From Pomacea canaliculata (taxonomy: Eukaryota; Mollusca; Gastropoda; Architaenioglossa; Ampullariidae), in contig NC_037595.1 in NCBI RefSeq assembly GCF_003073045.1, positions 2,542,001-2,606,000 of the forward strand: a stretch of DNA of 64,000 nt, in the 5' to 3' direction. Each line of letters begins with the position of its first letter. The first letter of the stretch is position 1. Of the stretch, positions 32,211 to 43,600 are shown in pieces. The position numbers and the translations under genes were made by a program. The notes under the pieces are model-generated. The model did not search any database. It was given only the letters and a program-made list of their open reading frames with translations, and was not told the origin of the DNA.

Positions 32211-34912
32211 AAAAGAGGATGAATTATGTATAGTTACCTGCTGATTACCGCAGTCATATTTGTTGCTGATGTAACAGGAGGCGAACTGACAGAAATTTTC
32301 GTCACTTCCATCAGAGCAGTCAATACGATGATCACACACCAGTGTGTACGGCACCCGATCAAAGCCGTTGTCACAATCAAAGACAGGTGAGAGAACGGCC
32401 AGCGGCGCGTCACAGAATGACGAAGAGGCCCGCCTCCAGCAAGAGCTGGCTACGTCACACGACAGAAAGGTCTGTGTCACGTGACCTTCTGGGCACACTA
32501 CTTTTGAAGAGTCTTTCTGCCAGGCGGACGGAGCTACCTGTGTGATCATGAGCTTGTCGTTCTTGTGCTCTGACGGGAGATGAGTTCCTGGGTGTGCTTC
32601 TGTCTCGCACAGAACGTGTGCTTGTCTTGGTTCACTGCAGTCCTTAAGTTTAATTCCTAGCAGCAGTGCGTCAAAGACAAAAAACCCACAGGCTGGCATA
32701 GTTGCATATCCATTGATGGTCTTAAAATACGCTATTGTGCCGTCTGTCCACTGAAAAGCATTCAGATACCTGTCGATAGTCAAAAGTACGTGATAGTCAA
32801 TACTAGTCCTATACATCAAAGCCTCCCATTACTTTCGATCGAGTACTTTTTTTAAATTTGCTGAATTTTCAAAGCGGTTCACTGTTCATATTATTTTACG
32901 AGACAAAAGTCTGATGGGCTTAGTGTGCAATATTCAGTGAAAATTTAGAATCTGGACATGATTGTTTAAATGTTTGTATCTCAAATTTCACAAAAAATTG
33001 AGACCGTTGATGAACATGTTTATGTAGGTAAAGATAAACAAGAAAGCTGTAAATCAAATCAGTCCCTCCTTGTGACCGAGGCTTGACTGTCAGACAAACG
33101 AAATGCTAGATATGTCAAAAATACAAGTTATAAAAGAAAACCGATCTTCCTCTACTTACATCTGCCGCTGCAAGAACATCTGCAACATCCCTACAAAGAC
33201 GACGGTGTAGTCTGCTAGGCTCATTAAGCTAATAGCGTTGTTCCACTCTGCCGGGGTGTTGAGACTGGCCAGACGCGCCCCACGTGACAAACAAAAGTCA
33301 AACGCCTCCTTCCACGTCATCACAGGCGAAGGCTTCTGCCAGATATAACAAGAGTTTTCGAAAAAAGGTTGGCCAACCCCACAGCGGTCACTGGTGTAGG
33401 GGCAGATAGCTTCGTCTTCACTACCGACGCAGTCAGACCTTAGGTTACAGGAGAAGTGACTGCTAAAGTCGGTCCAGTTTAAGCCAGAACAGTTCCACCT
33501 ACCATCTGCCAGCTCAACCGGAAGTGAAGACTGGTTGTGGATGCTGAATAAAAGTCGGAAGCCTGTGTTGCTGCCGTATTCATTGCTGTAGAAATGAACG
33601 AGCAATGCTCGTGTTTGGTACAGTGTAGGAGGAACTAGTTTTGATTTGCATCTTGTCCATGAAGACTGATTTAATGTTTCGATGACGTACAGTTCCACAC
33701 CATCGCCCGGACAATAGAATGGCGAGTCACCTTCGATGTCGATATGAGGCAATGACACCATAATAGCACTCTGCTCAGGGACGTCCACTTTCACCCAGCT
33801 GTCCATTAGCACCGGGTACCTTTTATGCCCGTCCCAGCTTGGTGTTTGTATGTAACCTGGCATTTAATGCAGGAAACTTGCATTACTTAAATGTGTGAGT
33901 AACTGAGCCAAAATATAGAGAATTAACTAGTATAAGCTTGAATCATTTGTAAGTCACCTTAGTGCTTATTAATCATTTTCATACAGCCTTGTAGATACGC
34001 AGATTTTCCTCGTTGTTTTACTGGTATTAAAACGAATGGGAACAGTCTCAAGAAAAAGTTAACTAAACTAACAGGAAGATGCAGAGGAAGAGTAAAGTGC
34101 GCACCAATACCTAGACAGACTCACATGACACTCACTTTACCTCTAGTACTCGAAGTAAACAGAATTTCAAGTTGTGGTCTCTGGGTGGCAGGCACTGCCG
34201 TAAAGTTCAAGGCCACTTGAATGACTTGGGACTCAAGGCTCACCAGAAACGTCATCACCACGACGTTGGTGAAGCTCCACAGCTCGCTAGGGATGTCGTT
34301 GTCGCAGGAGTTGATTAGTCGCCGTGACGTGGCGCCTACGTCAGTCAGTACGAGCTGGAAGGACGTGCACTGGACGTTGATGGAGATCACGTTGATGTAG
34401 AATATTGTGGACGCCGGCGCGGTGACTTGGATTTTACAGGAGGACAGTCGAGGTAGTTTGTCGCTGGCTTTAGTTTTAATATTAGTTACAACGTTTTGTG
34501 TAGAAAACGTCAGGTAGTGAGACGAGTTTAAGCACTCGGTGAAAGTCTTCGATGTTAATACTACTTGATGACTCGGCTCCAAGACTTTTGATGAAAGCGA
34601 TGTTGTGTTTTCCGGACCTAGGTCAAGCACTTCATTCTTTTTGTAGAAGGCCTCAGTCGATACATCAAAGATGAGATCATATGTCTGTTCACTGTTAACT
34701 CCTTTGTCATCTCCTAAACCTACAGTGTTCTGTTCATTAGACCATGAAGTGGAGATAGGAGGAAAATTAGCCCCATCAACGTTGACAGCAGAATTAAAGT
34801 AACTGTTCATCGTCGTCTGGGTTTTCAGGTAAGAATTTTTCGAGAGGACCTGAACTACAAACAACAGGGACGTCATGGAGAACAACACGCAGAGCAAAGT
34901 CCAGAACTTCAT
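29812..34912 (-). CDS. GRL101-like CUB/C-lectin/LDLa/LRR GPCR, copy 3 (complete)
   Basis: Coding exons are 34912-34141, 33856-33160, 32769-32238 and 31893-29812, giving 1360 residues. Approximate positions are: signal 1-24, linker 25-115, CUB1 115-257 (Cys 127, 159, 182, 203), CUB2 258-363, degenerate LDLa 379-409, C-type lectin 416-544, LDLa at 620-650, 661-690, 733-763 and 767-802, LRR N-cap 806-820, LRRs 830-1000, cysteine hinge 1007-1031, 7TM 1039-1315. TM2 has HLNMSDF, TM3 ends DRF (1143-1145), TM7 has NPFLY (1309-1313). It should act as a plasma-membrane receptor. LDLa plus LRR plus 7TM resembles relaxin receptors and GRL101; the CUB and lectin modules suggest glycan or protein binding, but no ligand can be read from sequence. 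Confidence 0.92.
32238..32769 (-). CDS. Copy 3 exon 3: lectin end and LDLa
   Basis: It encodes YLNAFQWTDGTIAYF to VLCE (lectin end), a spacer with cysteines, an LDLa ending DCSDGSDENFC, and YDCGNQQ, which joins CISESERC of the next exon to form another LDLa. The donor CAGCAG/GTAACT is followed in the intron by a GA/GT dinucleotide run (plus-strand 32176-32212). Confidence 0.88.
33160..33856 (-). CDS. Copy 3 exon 2: CUB2, LDLa-like, C-type lectin start
   Basis: This 697-bp exon begins GYIQTPSWDG. Between CUB2 and the lectin domain, the LDLa-like module keeps DCVGSEDEAIC but lacks two of the usual six cysteines. The lectin domain starts CGVGQPFFENSCYIW. The exon ends in phase 2. Confidence 0.88.
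34141..34912 (-). CDS. Copy 3 exon 1: signal peptide, linker, CUB1
   Basis: The start is placed at ATG 34912-34910 because it opens a clear signal peptide (MKFWTLLCVLFSMTSLLFVV). The frame stays open 34 codons upstream but without an ATG. The linker has many Ser/Thr/Asn residues. CUB1 carries four cysteines. The donor is AGAG/GTAAAG, phase 1. Confidence 0.88.
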
Positions 34913-37842
34913 GGCTGTTTGACCTGGCTGTTGTCGTGACCTACGTCTGATGAACGGAACCTGACCAATATTGTGTTTAGAAGCATTACATAGTAAGGTT
35001 GCTGTAGAACGCACGCGATGTCACAGGTCAACTGTCTTTCTGCAAAAAATATCTGTAAATTTTTATGCCGACGTGTTATATAGAAATAAATGAACGCAGT
35101 TATGTGGAAATAAATATACATTTGTGGAGGTAAGCATATGTGTGTTGTTTTTGTAATCATCCGACCTCAGCCTAAGAGTACGCCCTGAGTTGTTAGAGCA
35201 TTTAAAAGTAAAAGAAAAATAAGTCAAATGATAAGATGGGCTTAAATAACAGATATCGGCGTTCTGAGGTAAGGCTGAGTGAAATGATGAGCTACAGAAC
35301 AATTGTTTACTTGCAATCGCTTCAAAACCTCAGGTGTGAGTGGTTCAAACAGTCCGCCATGTTGCGGTGTCGAGGGAGGCTTTGAACCGTCGAACGTGAG
35401 AGTTGTCTGTGCCCTACGTGGAGGTCGTCCTAGGGTTAATTAAACAAAGTGTTTCTAAATCAGTTCTAAACAAGCAAAGTTATTTTAATTGCTCCTAAGT
35501 CATATAGATGAGCTGCACAAGCGCATACGAAACATTGTGCTGACTGGAACGAAAGTCTGGCTTCAGTTTTAATTTTATAAAGTATAAAACTGTGTTGGGC
35601 ACTGTTTCTATAAAACTGATCAACTAAAATAATTTAAAACCTACAACGTGATTTAAAATTAAATACATGTTGTGCAACTACCTCCTGGATGTGGAGATGA
35701 ATAACAAAAAGTTATGACCAGCTAGACACTTTTTTAGTCCAATTGGCCGCCGAAAAACTTCTGACACAGCTTCAGCATCGCTTGATAATTGTTTGGTCCG
35801 TCTGCGCCGCGAAATTAAGTTTGTTTTCTTTCACAAAAGAATGCGTAAACATGGCTGTTTTTATCGGTCGGTCCGAAGTTGTGTTTTAGTCACGATCTTT
35901 TTGCAACTCACAATCTTGCTCGGACACGAATCGGGACGGCAGTATCTGTCGTTTAAGATTAAAGACTTTCTAAAAGTCACCAGGTTTGCCTTCAATTTAA
36001 TTGCATTTCCATTTGCAAAGAACGCTCTCAGAGAATTCCTTTTATGGTCCCATCATAACTAATAAAAGGGAGAGACCAAACAGCCCCCAACCAATTATGA
36101 TTTAGAATTATAGAGTGCGCAACGATTGATGTTAAATATTTTACAACTACATCCAATCTGCATGAAAACCCTCCCCGAAACACACACACCACCACCACCA
36201 GAAAAGGTTATCAGTGAAAGAAACAAATTGTTAACAATGGTAGACGTTTAACCTATGAAAAAAAAATCAAATTATTTTCAGTCTGCGCCATGATATTGAA
36301 CCGCAAATCCTTTTTTCTCAACTTTTGACTCATTAAGTTATTATGTTTGTGTGCATTAATGGAATTCTTTTTGATAATAAAATAGCAAAGCATTTTTCAA
36401 GATTCCAAGAATGTTTGACTTTATTTCAGTACGTGTTTTCTTGAGAGCCTCATTAGCAATTTTCACGTCCATCGAATTCTTGTGGAAGTGGGGGTAAAAA
36501 TGTTTGCACTTGCATCCACATATACATACTTATAGAATTCCAATTCTTCTGGGTCTGGGCATGCGTGGGTACACATAAACCCATGCTAGTATTTGCATTT
36601 TCGTGCACACACGGGTATGTGCGTGTGTTTGTGTAGTTACTCTATCCGTATTGTAGACATTTCATTGTGCCAAAGAGTATGTTGCAGCTGGGGAGACAGG
36701 TAGTCTGTTCTTCATACGATCATGCGCATCTTCCTCTGACGTGTAGTGCGAGCTAAAAGTTTAGGAGACTGCACGGGCACGGCAGACATCCGCATCCGGG
36801 TCACAACAGCGACAGAGTTAATGGCTTGGCTGGACAAGAAGCTCAGATTTGCCACTAAGTACAGTCGTACATAGAAAATGGACTATACAGCTACACTTAG
36901 GAGCTAGTGGGATAATTCCCCGACTAGCAAGGAGAGTGATGTGACATAAGACAGTCTGCATTCTTTGTGACCTTAATATTGTTTCCCGCTCTAAGTGATC
37001 TAAGATGGCGTGTACCATTTCTCTCTCTGTCGATTCTGAGACTCGCAATTTTTCTTGCTCTGTGTGTGTGTGTGTGCGCGCGCACTGGCCTTCTGTTAGC
37101 ATACATTTTACAATGAGCATCAGAGATTCCTGGATGTTGCAATTTAAAGACAAAACATAACAACCAAAGATTAACATTGCATGAAAGTGAACACACATTA
37201 TTACGCTCATTACACAATACAACACTAAAGAGAACTTCATTACCAGTAACATTTTCTTTGAGTTTAATATGTTGTCAGACCTAATAAAACTGACAAATTA
37301 TAAATGCAAAAAAGCAGCTTTTATCAAATGCAAATACCAGAGTACGGAAATGACCTTAACTTTAAAGCATTAAGGATCCATCAAAAAAAGGTTTGAATTA
37401 TTTAGTTTAAATAAAGTCATTTTAACAATATTCTTTCTGCCCTAACACATAAATATTTGAGGTAACTGAACTTTTTTATCGTTTAAATGACCCAAACCCC
37501 TCCCCCCCCAAAAAAAAAAAAAACAACATTATGTAGCACATTCCTTGGCTGTAAAATGATTCCATGGACGAAAGTTCAAAAGCAAAGCTTCAAAATCTCC
37601 TTACATATTAATCCTTAATGACAACAGTAAACATTACCACATGACACTTAAAGGTTCTTTAAGATTCACGCAGCCTCACTATTACTTTTTTTAAGCTCTA
37701 CAAACGACTTACAGACAACCTACACGCTAGTTTCGAAAGAACCCACAAAAAGACAAATTACCGTAGAGTGGTGTGTTTTATGGACTGCACACTATGACAG
37801 AATGTCCTTAGCTAACTTTTCTTTTAGCTGTTAGGGAGAAGG

Positions 37843-38005
37843 GGTATTGTTGTTGTACGTCGAGCCAGCAACTAAAGCTATATCACATTAAGGCAGCCAG
37901 CTGGTAAACACTAGCCATAGGCAGAAAAAGCAACGCGCTCGAGACGAGATCTGAACCCAGGACAGTCAACTCTCACTGTATTGCCGTTGCGCCACCGGAC
38001 CACCC
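37843..38005 (-). mobile_element. tRNA-derived SINE
   Basis: On the minus strand the head reads GGTGGTCCGGTGGCGCAACGG. Box A (TGGCGCAACGG) is at plus-strand 37984-37994 and box B (GGTTCAGATCT) at 37947-37957. The body ends with a conserved-looking tail containing TTAGTTGCTGGCTCGACGT and a GTT-type simple run. Confidence 0.7.
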
Positions 38006-38334
38006 TTTTTTAACACCTCACTCCCCAGTGAGACTCAAGTTTTCTTAGGGTTAGCTTTATATGAGGAGTGAGGTTTTACGAGACCTCACTTTTGTTAAGA
38101 ATAACTTTATGTGAGGGTGGCTTCCATCTTTTCTTCCTCGCTGCCCTCTTCCCCATCCCTCAACAGTTGGTCGACTGACGGAAGTTCTTGCGCCACACCA
38201 GTCTTGGTGCAGACGCCAGTGCTCTACTCGCTCAGCTCTCCGCTTTCCCTACATAGTGACTAGCGAATGAGTTATTTGCTTTCAAATCATAGCCCATAGT
38301 CACTACTCCACATTCTGCTGAAAAGAAAGTCAGC

Positions 38335-38410
38335 ACTATGGTTGTTTGAGCTATACCCCATGCCAGCAACTAAGACCATCTCACAGCAAAGTCGGCACAT
38401 GAGCTCAGTT
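38335..38410 (-). mobile_element. SINE tail fragment related to the SINE at 37843-38005
   Basis: The plus-strand motif GCCAGCAACTAAGACCATCTC followed by ACAGCAAAGTCGGC parallels the tail of the neighbouring SINE (GCCAGCAACTAAAGC and further). No tRNA-like head is visible, so it is a partial copy. Confidence 0.5.
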
Positions 38411-38519
38411 ATCAAAGAGAGCAATGGTCACCTTCTCGCATAAACCACAAGCAACCAGTGGGCTGAGTATTGCAATGACCTATTTAACTTCCGATACCTA
38501 AGATGGACTTCAGCATCCT

Positions 38520-38940
38520 CTAAAGCAACCAGACTACAACCAGTGAACTTGCAGACTTATTAGCCCTAAGGTAAGAGGTCAAGTTGATAACTGTACTCAG
38601 TCTGACGGAAGGGAAGTCACAATATCCTAGCTGAGCTGTTCAAGTAACATGGGAAGAAAGAGTAAACCCATTCTTTGTCAAAAAATCTGGAAAGAAAATG
38701 AGTGGCCCAACAAATGATTGCAGTCACTGGTCATACATTCCAAAGAAAGGAAACAGTAAACAGTGTCAAAACTACAGAATCATAACCTAATTGGCTGCCC
38801 AAGCAAAGTCATCTTTAAAGTAATCCAAAATTTTCTTATCACTGACGTGAAGCTGTTAGCAGAAGCATGGCTGAATAGATCTTCAACAGTCATATCCAAA
38901 TCGAAAAACGCACAACATTAAAGGGTTAATTTTGTATGCA
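38520..38940 (+). mobile_element. Degenerate LINE reverse-transcriptase fragment
   Basis: Plus-strand frames give pieces matching the conserved N-terminal RT block of non-LTR elements: CQKIWKENEWP, IPKKGNSKQCQNYR and IGCPSKV. The matches shift frame several times and contain stops, so this is an old inactive copy. Confidence 0.65.
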
Positions 38941-40465
38941 GCATGGTGGAAAACCTTGCCAGCCCCACCCCCACTGATGACTAGTACCAACTGGAGATCA
39001 GCATGTACCAGCCAAGCAATGATATTTACTTTCCAAAGGGATTCATTCCAATTGACACCATTCTAAGCTTTGTATGTAACATTTGAAAAGGCAAGTAAAA
39101 GAAAAACTTTTCAGAGATAAAATACAATACAAAAGTTACTGGTATGAAAAAAAGGTGACATTAAAGGTACTAATTTTTTTATAAATTGTTCTAAATTAAC
39201 AAGAAAAATAACTACAGTAGGTCACATATTAACAGTAAATACATTAAACCTTCATTTCTTTCATACAAATTACAGCTACATAACTACAGAAACAGAGCGC
39301 TAAATTTTTATAAAATAATTCACAAGCACATGCCACTGTAGATAAATCACAGCTGTCTTTCATAATAATCCATTTGCATTACAGAGTTAAATTTAATCAT
39401 ATGACACAGGTGATAAATTAGTCACAGTGGTGTTAAGAATAGTACTATACTTACTAGACAGAAGAAAACTTAAAATGGCATTTAGATATCTTCATGCACA
39501 AAAGAACCCTAAACTAAATAGCTCATTTCACCAATGTAAACATCTTAAAACTTTCCTACAGATTTCATACAAGCACTGATGAAGTTGTATTGTTCACTGT
39601 ATATCTGAAGATTAAGTCCAAAAGGTGACTGTTATAAATAATGTATTACCCGCTATTTTTTTATGCATCATTACTGACATTCTTTTTTGAAGTAGGATAC
39701 ATGTAATTTTGTGACTTTGTTTTGATGGTCACAACAAAAATATGGTTAGATTTTAATAAAAACTATTTACTTATTTTTGAGAACTCTAGTCAGTGCCAGC
39801 AGCTGACCAAACATTGTTCAAAAATAAATGTACATGCTCGTTTGTGAACATATAATATTATACAGTAATGACAATACTTCGATTCACTTTGTTTTACTGC
39901 AGTTGCTATCCTCCACACATCTGTTTGGATTATCCATATATCTTCCATTTTTCCACCAGTTCAGTTACATGCTCTGCTGAGCCAGCATATCCAACCGATA
40001 CTATCAATGAACTAACCTTGAATACTTCAGTCACAACTCTTTTTTTAAAAGGTAAATCTGTATAAGTGAATCTGTAAACTATTCCATGGCCATTTTTCAT
40101 TTTTACAGCAGTTTAAATTGCTGCACTAACTCTTGACACTAACAGTTTACTAAAATTTTGAATTCCTGAAAAAAAGGAAAAAAAACCCCAAGTTTTTAAA
40201 ATAAAATAGTAAAGAATGCTTGCACAAATGAGTGCAAAATAATAAAGAGGAGTGAAAAAAAATCAAATGTCATTCACACCTACATATCTCCTTCATTTGT
40301 TTCAACAGCATTTTTATCTACACACTTCCATTTCTCACTTAATATCACAATAAACTATAAACAATGTTTACAAGAACAGTTTTTGTCTGACACCAATCTG
40401 AAAGATGAATAAAGCACAAAGCTCTTAAATCTCAACAAAACACAGCAACAGCACCTGCATTAAAA

Positions 40466-40677
40466 TCAACACAGGTATGTGCGGATACTGGCTCTGACAG
40501 GCCTGCGACACATGGGGCAGGTATGGGCATTGCGGGCACATAAAGCACAACAAATTAAGTGACCACATGGCAGAAAGGTCATCTCTACTTGATTGTCCAT
40601 GCAGATTTTGCAAAGTATCCTGTCACTCGCAGGGTCTAAGTTGACTTCAGAGGAAGGTAATATTCTACTTTCAGAGC
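40466..40677 (-). CDS. IAP exon 5: RING domain and stop
   Basis: The acceptor CCCTTACAG precedes SESRILPSSEVNLDPASD. The RING uses CKIC ... PCGHLICC ... CARN ... CPMCRRPV and the protein ends RTYLC-stop (40468-40466), so the E3 domain is at the very C terminus as in other IAPs. Confidence 0.93.
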
Positions 40678-43600
40678 CTGTAAGGGAATTATACATTGTA
40701 AGGTATAAAATTACTTGTATATATTTTTCAACAAGATGGATGATGTTTTAATGCATTGCTCTATCAACATACAACAAATAAATTGTTTGCACAATGTAGG
40801 ATTTCTTCTCTACCAACTAGCTCTTCCAGACAAGGGAAATTACAAAATTATAAAAACTGCTTAAGCACACCCCCTATTATCAGGATTTCAAGTCATATGT
40901 AGATTCAAGATGATCTACTGTGTTCTCCTAAACAATGTGCACTAGTATATGACTAAAAGAGTAAAATGTGGAAAAAAGTCCAAGGTATACACTTATGCTG
41001 TCCTACATTAAACAGCCTTCAGAGGACCTCTTGACAGAATACTACATGGTACAGAGCAGACCAGTTAATTTTTCACAAGACATTGCAGAAAAGAGATTAA
41101 GTCTAATAAAGGGAAGAAAGTCAGTCTACGCACAAGTTTTATTCTATAATTCTTTCCTGTTAACCACTTTTCAGCATCCCAGAATGGGCTTCATTGCTGT
41201 TTGATAGTGAAAATTAAGCACTATGTTGAGTATAGGTTAGCTGATCATTTTCACAAATTTACATTACAAACAATAAGAAACTAAAAACGTTTTAATTTAA
41301 ATCTCTCACTTATGAAATATTGATGAATTTTGAGTTATGCTTGAAGAAAATTTTTTATAAATGATTCAAGTGTGTTTTTGCAATCATAGCTGCAAGTATC
41401 CTTACTTAGAAATAATAAATGCATGATTTGTATATCAGAGTATTGCTTGTAAGGAGCATGCTCTTAGAATTAAGACAAGAATGAGACATGGACAACATAT
41501 GAAGTGAACAACAGTCCTGATGACTAATAGAAGAAAAAATTAGAAAAAGCAAAGAGGAATGACGTAACAAGAACTAAGATTGTCATGATTCTGCAGAGGA
41601 TGACCAGTAGCAAAATAAACAGAAAAAAAGAGGGAGGAGGGGTTAAAAAAGGAGTAGCATTGTGTTGACTGTTAGGAGTAATGCTAAAGGAAGGTTTGTC
41701 TTTGGTGTGCATTTAAAGGCTTCAATGGCGGGATAGGGAAAGGGAAAGAGTTCCAATGTTTTGCTGCACAGTAGCTGAACATTCTGTGACATGTTGTTCT
41801 GGTGACAGGAATAGTTAAGATATAGTCATTAGATGAAGGTAGTGGTTGGCTGGGATGTAGGGGAAAAGAAGTTTAGAGAAATAGTCAGGGCACGAGCCTG
41901 CAAAAGAATTAAAACACAGCATGGACAGTTTGGTCTGAATGCAAGAACAAATGGGTAACCAGTGCAGAAAACGAAAGAGAGAAGTGACAGTCCTATTTCC
42001 TAGCTCTAAGCACCAGATGTGCAGTGGAGTTCTATACTGTCTGGAGTTTATGAACGAGGTATGAGAGACAACAACATACCACTTAGATTTGATATAAGAC
42101 AAAGCAGAACACTGAATTTAAAAATGCTAAGGTAAAAAAACATTTTTGAATTTAAGTCTTTATTGTAGGAGTAGATGCCATATTTTAACCAGCCTGTACT
42201 TTAGCAAAAAGTATAGTGGCAGAGACTATCCATACCAGATGTAAAATGCGAGACTGGCTCAACTTCTCGTTGCTCTGGTGGCCCCTGGACAGATTGGACA
42301 TCATCTTCCTGGAACAGTTTGTCCAAAAGCTGAGCCAGAGAAGGGAGCTGCCCTCCTAAACAAATTATTTGCACATTTCCACAGAAATTCTCCATCATTT
42401 GTGGACAGCTATCTAGGTTAACTGCATGTTTGGTATACAAGTGACACAAATGTTTAAAAACAGAGTTTGAAAAATAAACGTAATGAGGAGAGAGGAAATA
42501 ATGCCACATTAAATACTGACTACACAAGTAGATAAATCACTAGCGGGTATTATAAAAGGAAGTATGTATGCACATGCAAATGCACACACTATTTTATGCA
42601 TACTAGAATTCATAAAAAAAAAAAAAAACACCTGTAGTGGTCATCAACTGTTGTACAGATGCAAGCACTCGGGTTGGCTCAAATCCCATTTTCAAGACTT
42701 CCTGGACAACTTCTGATTCCATAGCTTTTGTCTCCCTCCTTTCATGAGCTGGAACAGCTACAAAGTAAACAGCCTTTAAAACAGTCTGTAAGGAATATAG
42801 GAAGTTATAACGGCATAATGATTCTATAACTTAACACTAAAAAAAAATTTGACTTAAAATACCTACATGCACAAGTGATAAGGTGCTAAGATATTTATTT
42901 TATTAAATAAAGTACAATATTATTTATTTTCAATATAATTTTAAAGCTTCAAGCATACTATTAAAAATAGGTATTGTTTTAAAGACAAAATTTGGAACCA
43001 ACTTATACAGTACAGAGAATAAAATTGACCTTGTGCAGGAGTTTGTGGTGCCCATTGGTATGCTTGTCTTCTCTTTCAAAAAGGAAACAAATATATAGCT
43101 CATTTTTTAATAACTCTCCTTAGAATCTTCGAAAATTTATCAATAATCACTTACATTAAATGAAAGTGTTAACAATTTAAATAGATGCTGAATGCTGTAA
43201 AAACTCCACGAGTTAAGAACATATTTTCTGGAAATTTTCCATTCACCACTACCTTATTACAATGATGTACTGGTAAATTTTGATGAAATTTCTTTTCTGC
43301 GTGTGGGAAAAATGTCAAGAGATTGTTTCTGCAAGTAGGATGGCATGCAAGAGAATAAAGAGAAAAGAGAAAAAAAAAACCACCTCAGGTCTGTAACCCT
43401 GAAGTGCTAGTATGAGCATCTTACTTCATGCTGTGTCTGTGGAAACCTCTGCAAAATGCTAGCAACAAAATCTGAGCCCTTTTCTTCTTGAAGATATGGA
43501 CAACGAGGAAACCACCGAGCATGCTCCACCCAAGGATCATCACTAGGAGTCCAATTTCGAAGCCCCCCATCACAAAAAAAACATCGCACAGCATCATCTA

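Larger units (their letters stand above)
34913..40465. other. Intergenic region between receptor copy 3 and the IAP gene
   Basis: The region is mostly AT-rich and without recognised host genes. It holds a tRNA-derived SINE, a related SINE tail fragment, a small inverted repeat (AACACCTCACTCC near 38011 and GGAGTGAGGTTTT near 38062), a degenerate LINE fragment and a TG/CG run (37062-37085). The part from about 39150 to 40465 is downstream of the IAP stop codon and may be its 3' UTR. Confidence 0.5.

Noticed and set aside
34913-35014. N-terminal extension of receptor copy 3
   Set aside because: The upstream frame has no ATG, and the ATG at 34912 opens a clear signal peptide.
35330-35420. Possible tRNA gene or SINE near GACGGTTCAAAGCC on the minus strand
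   Set aside because: Only a weak T-arm-like motif; no box A at the right spacing and no cloverleaf.
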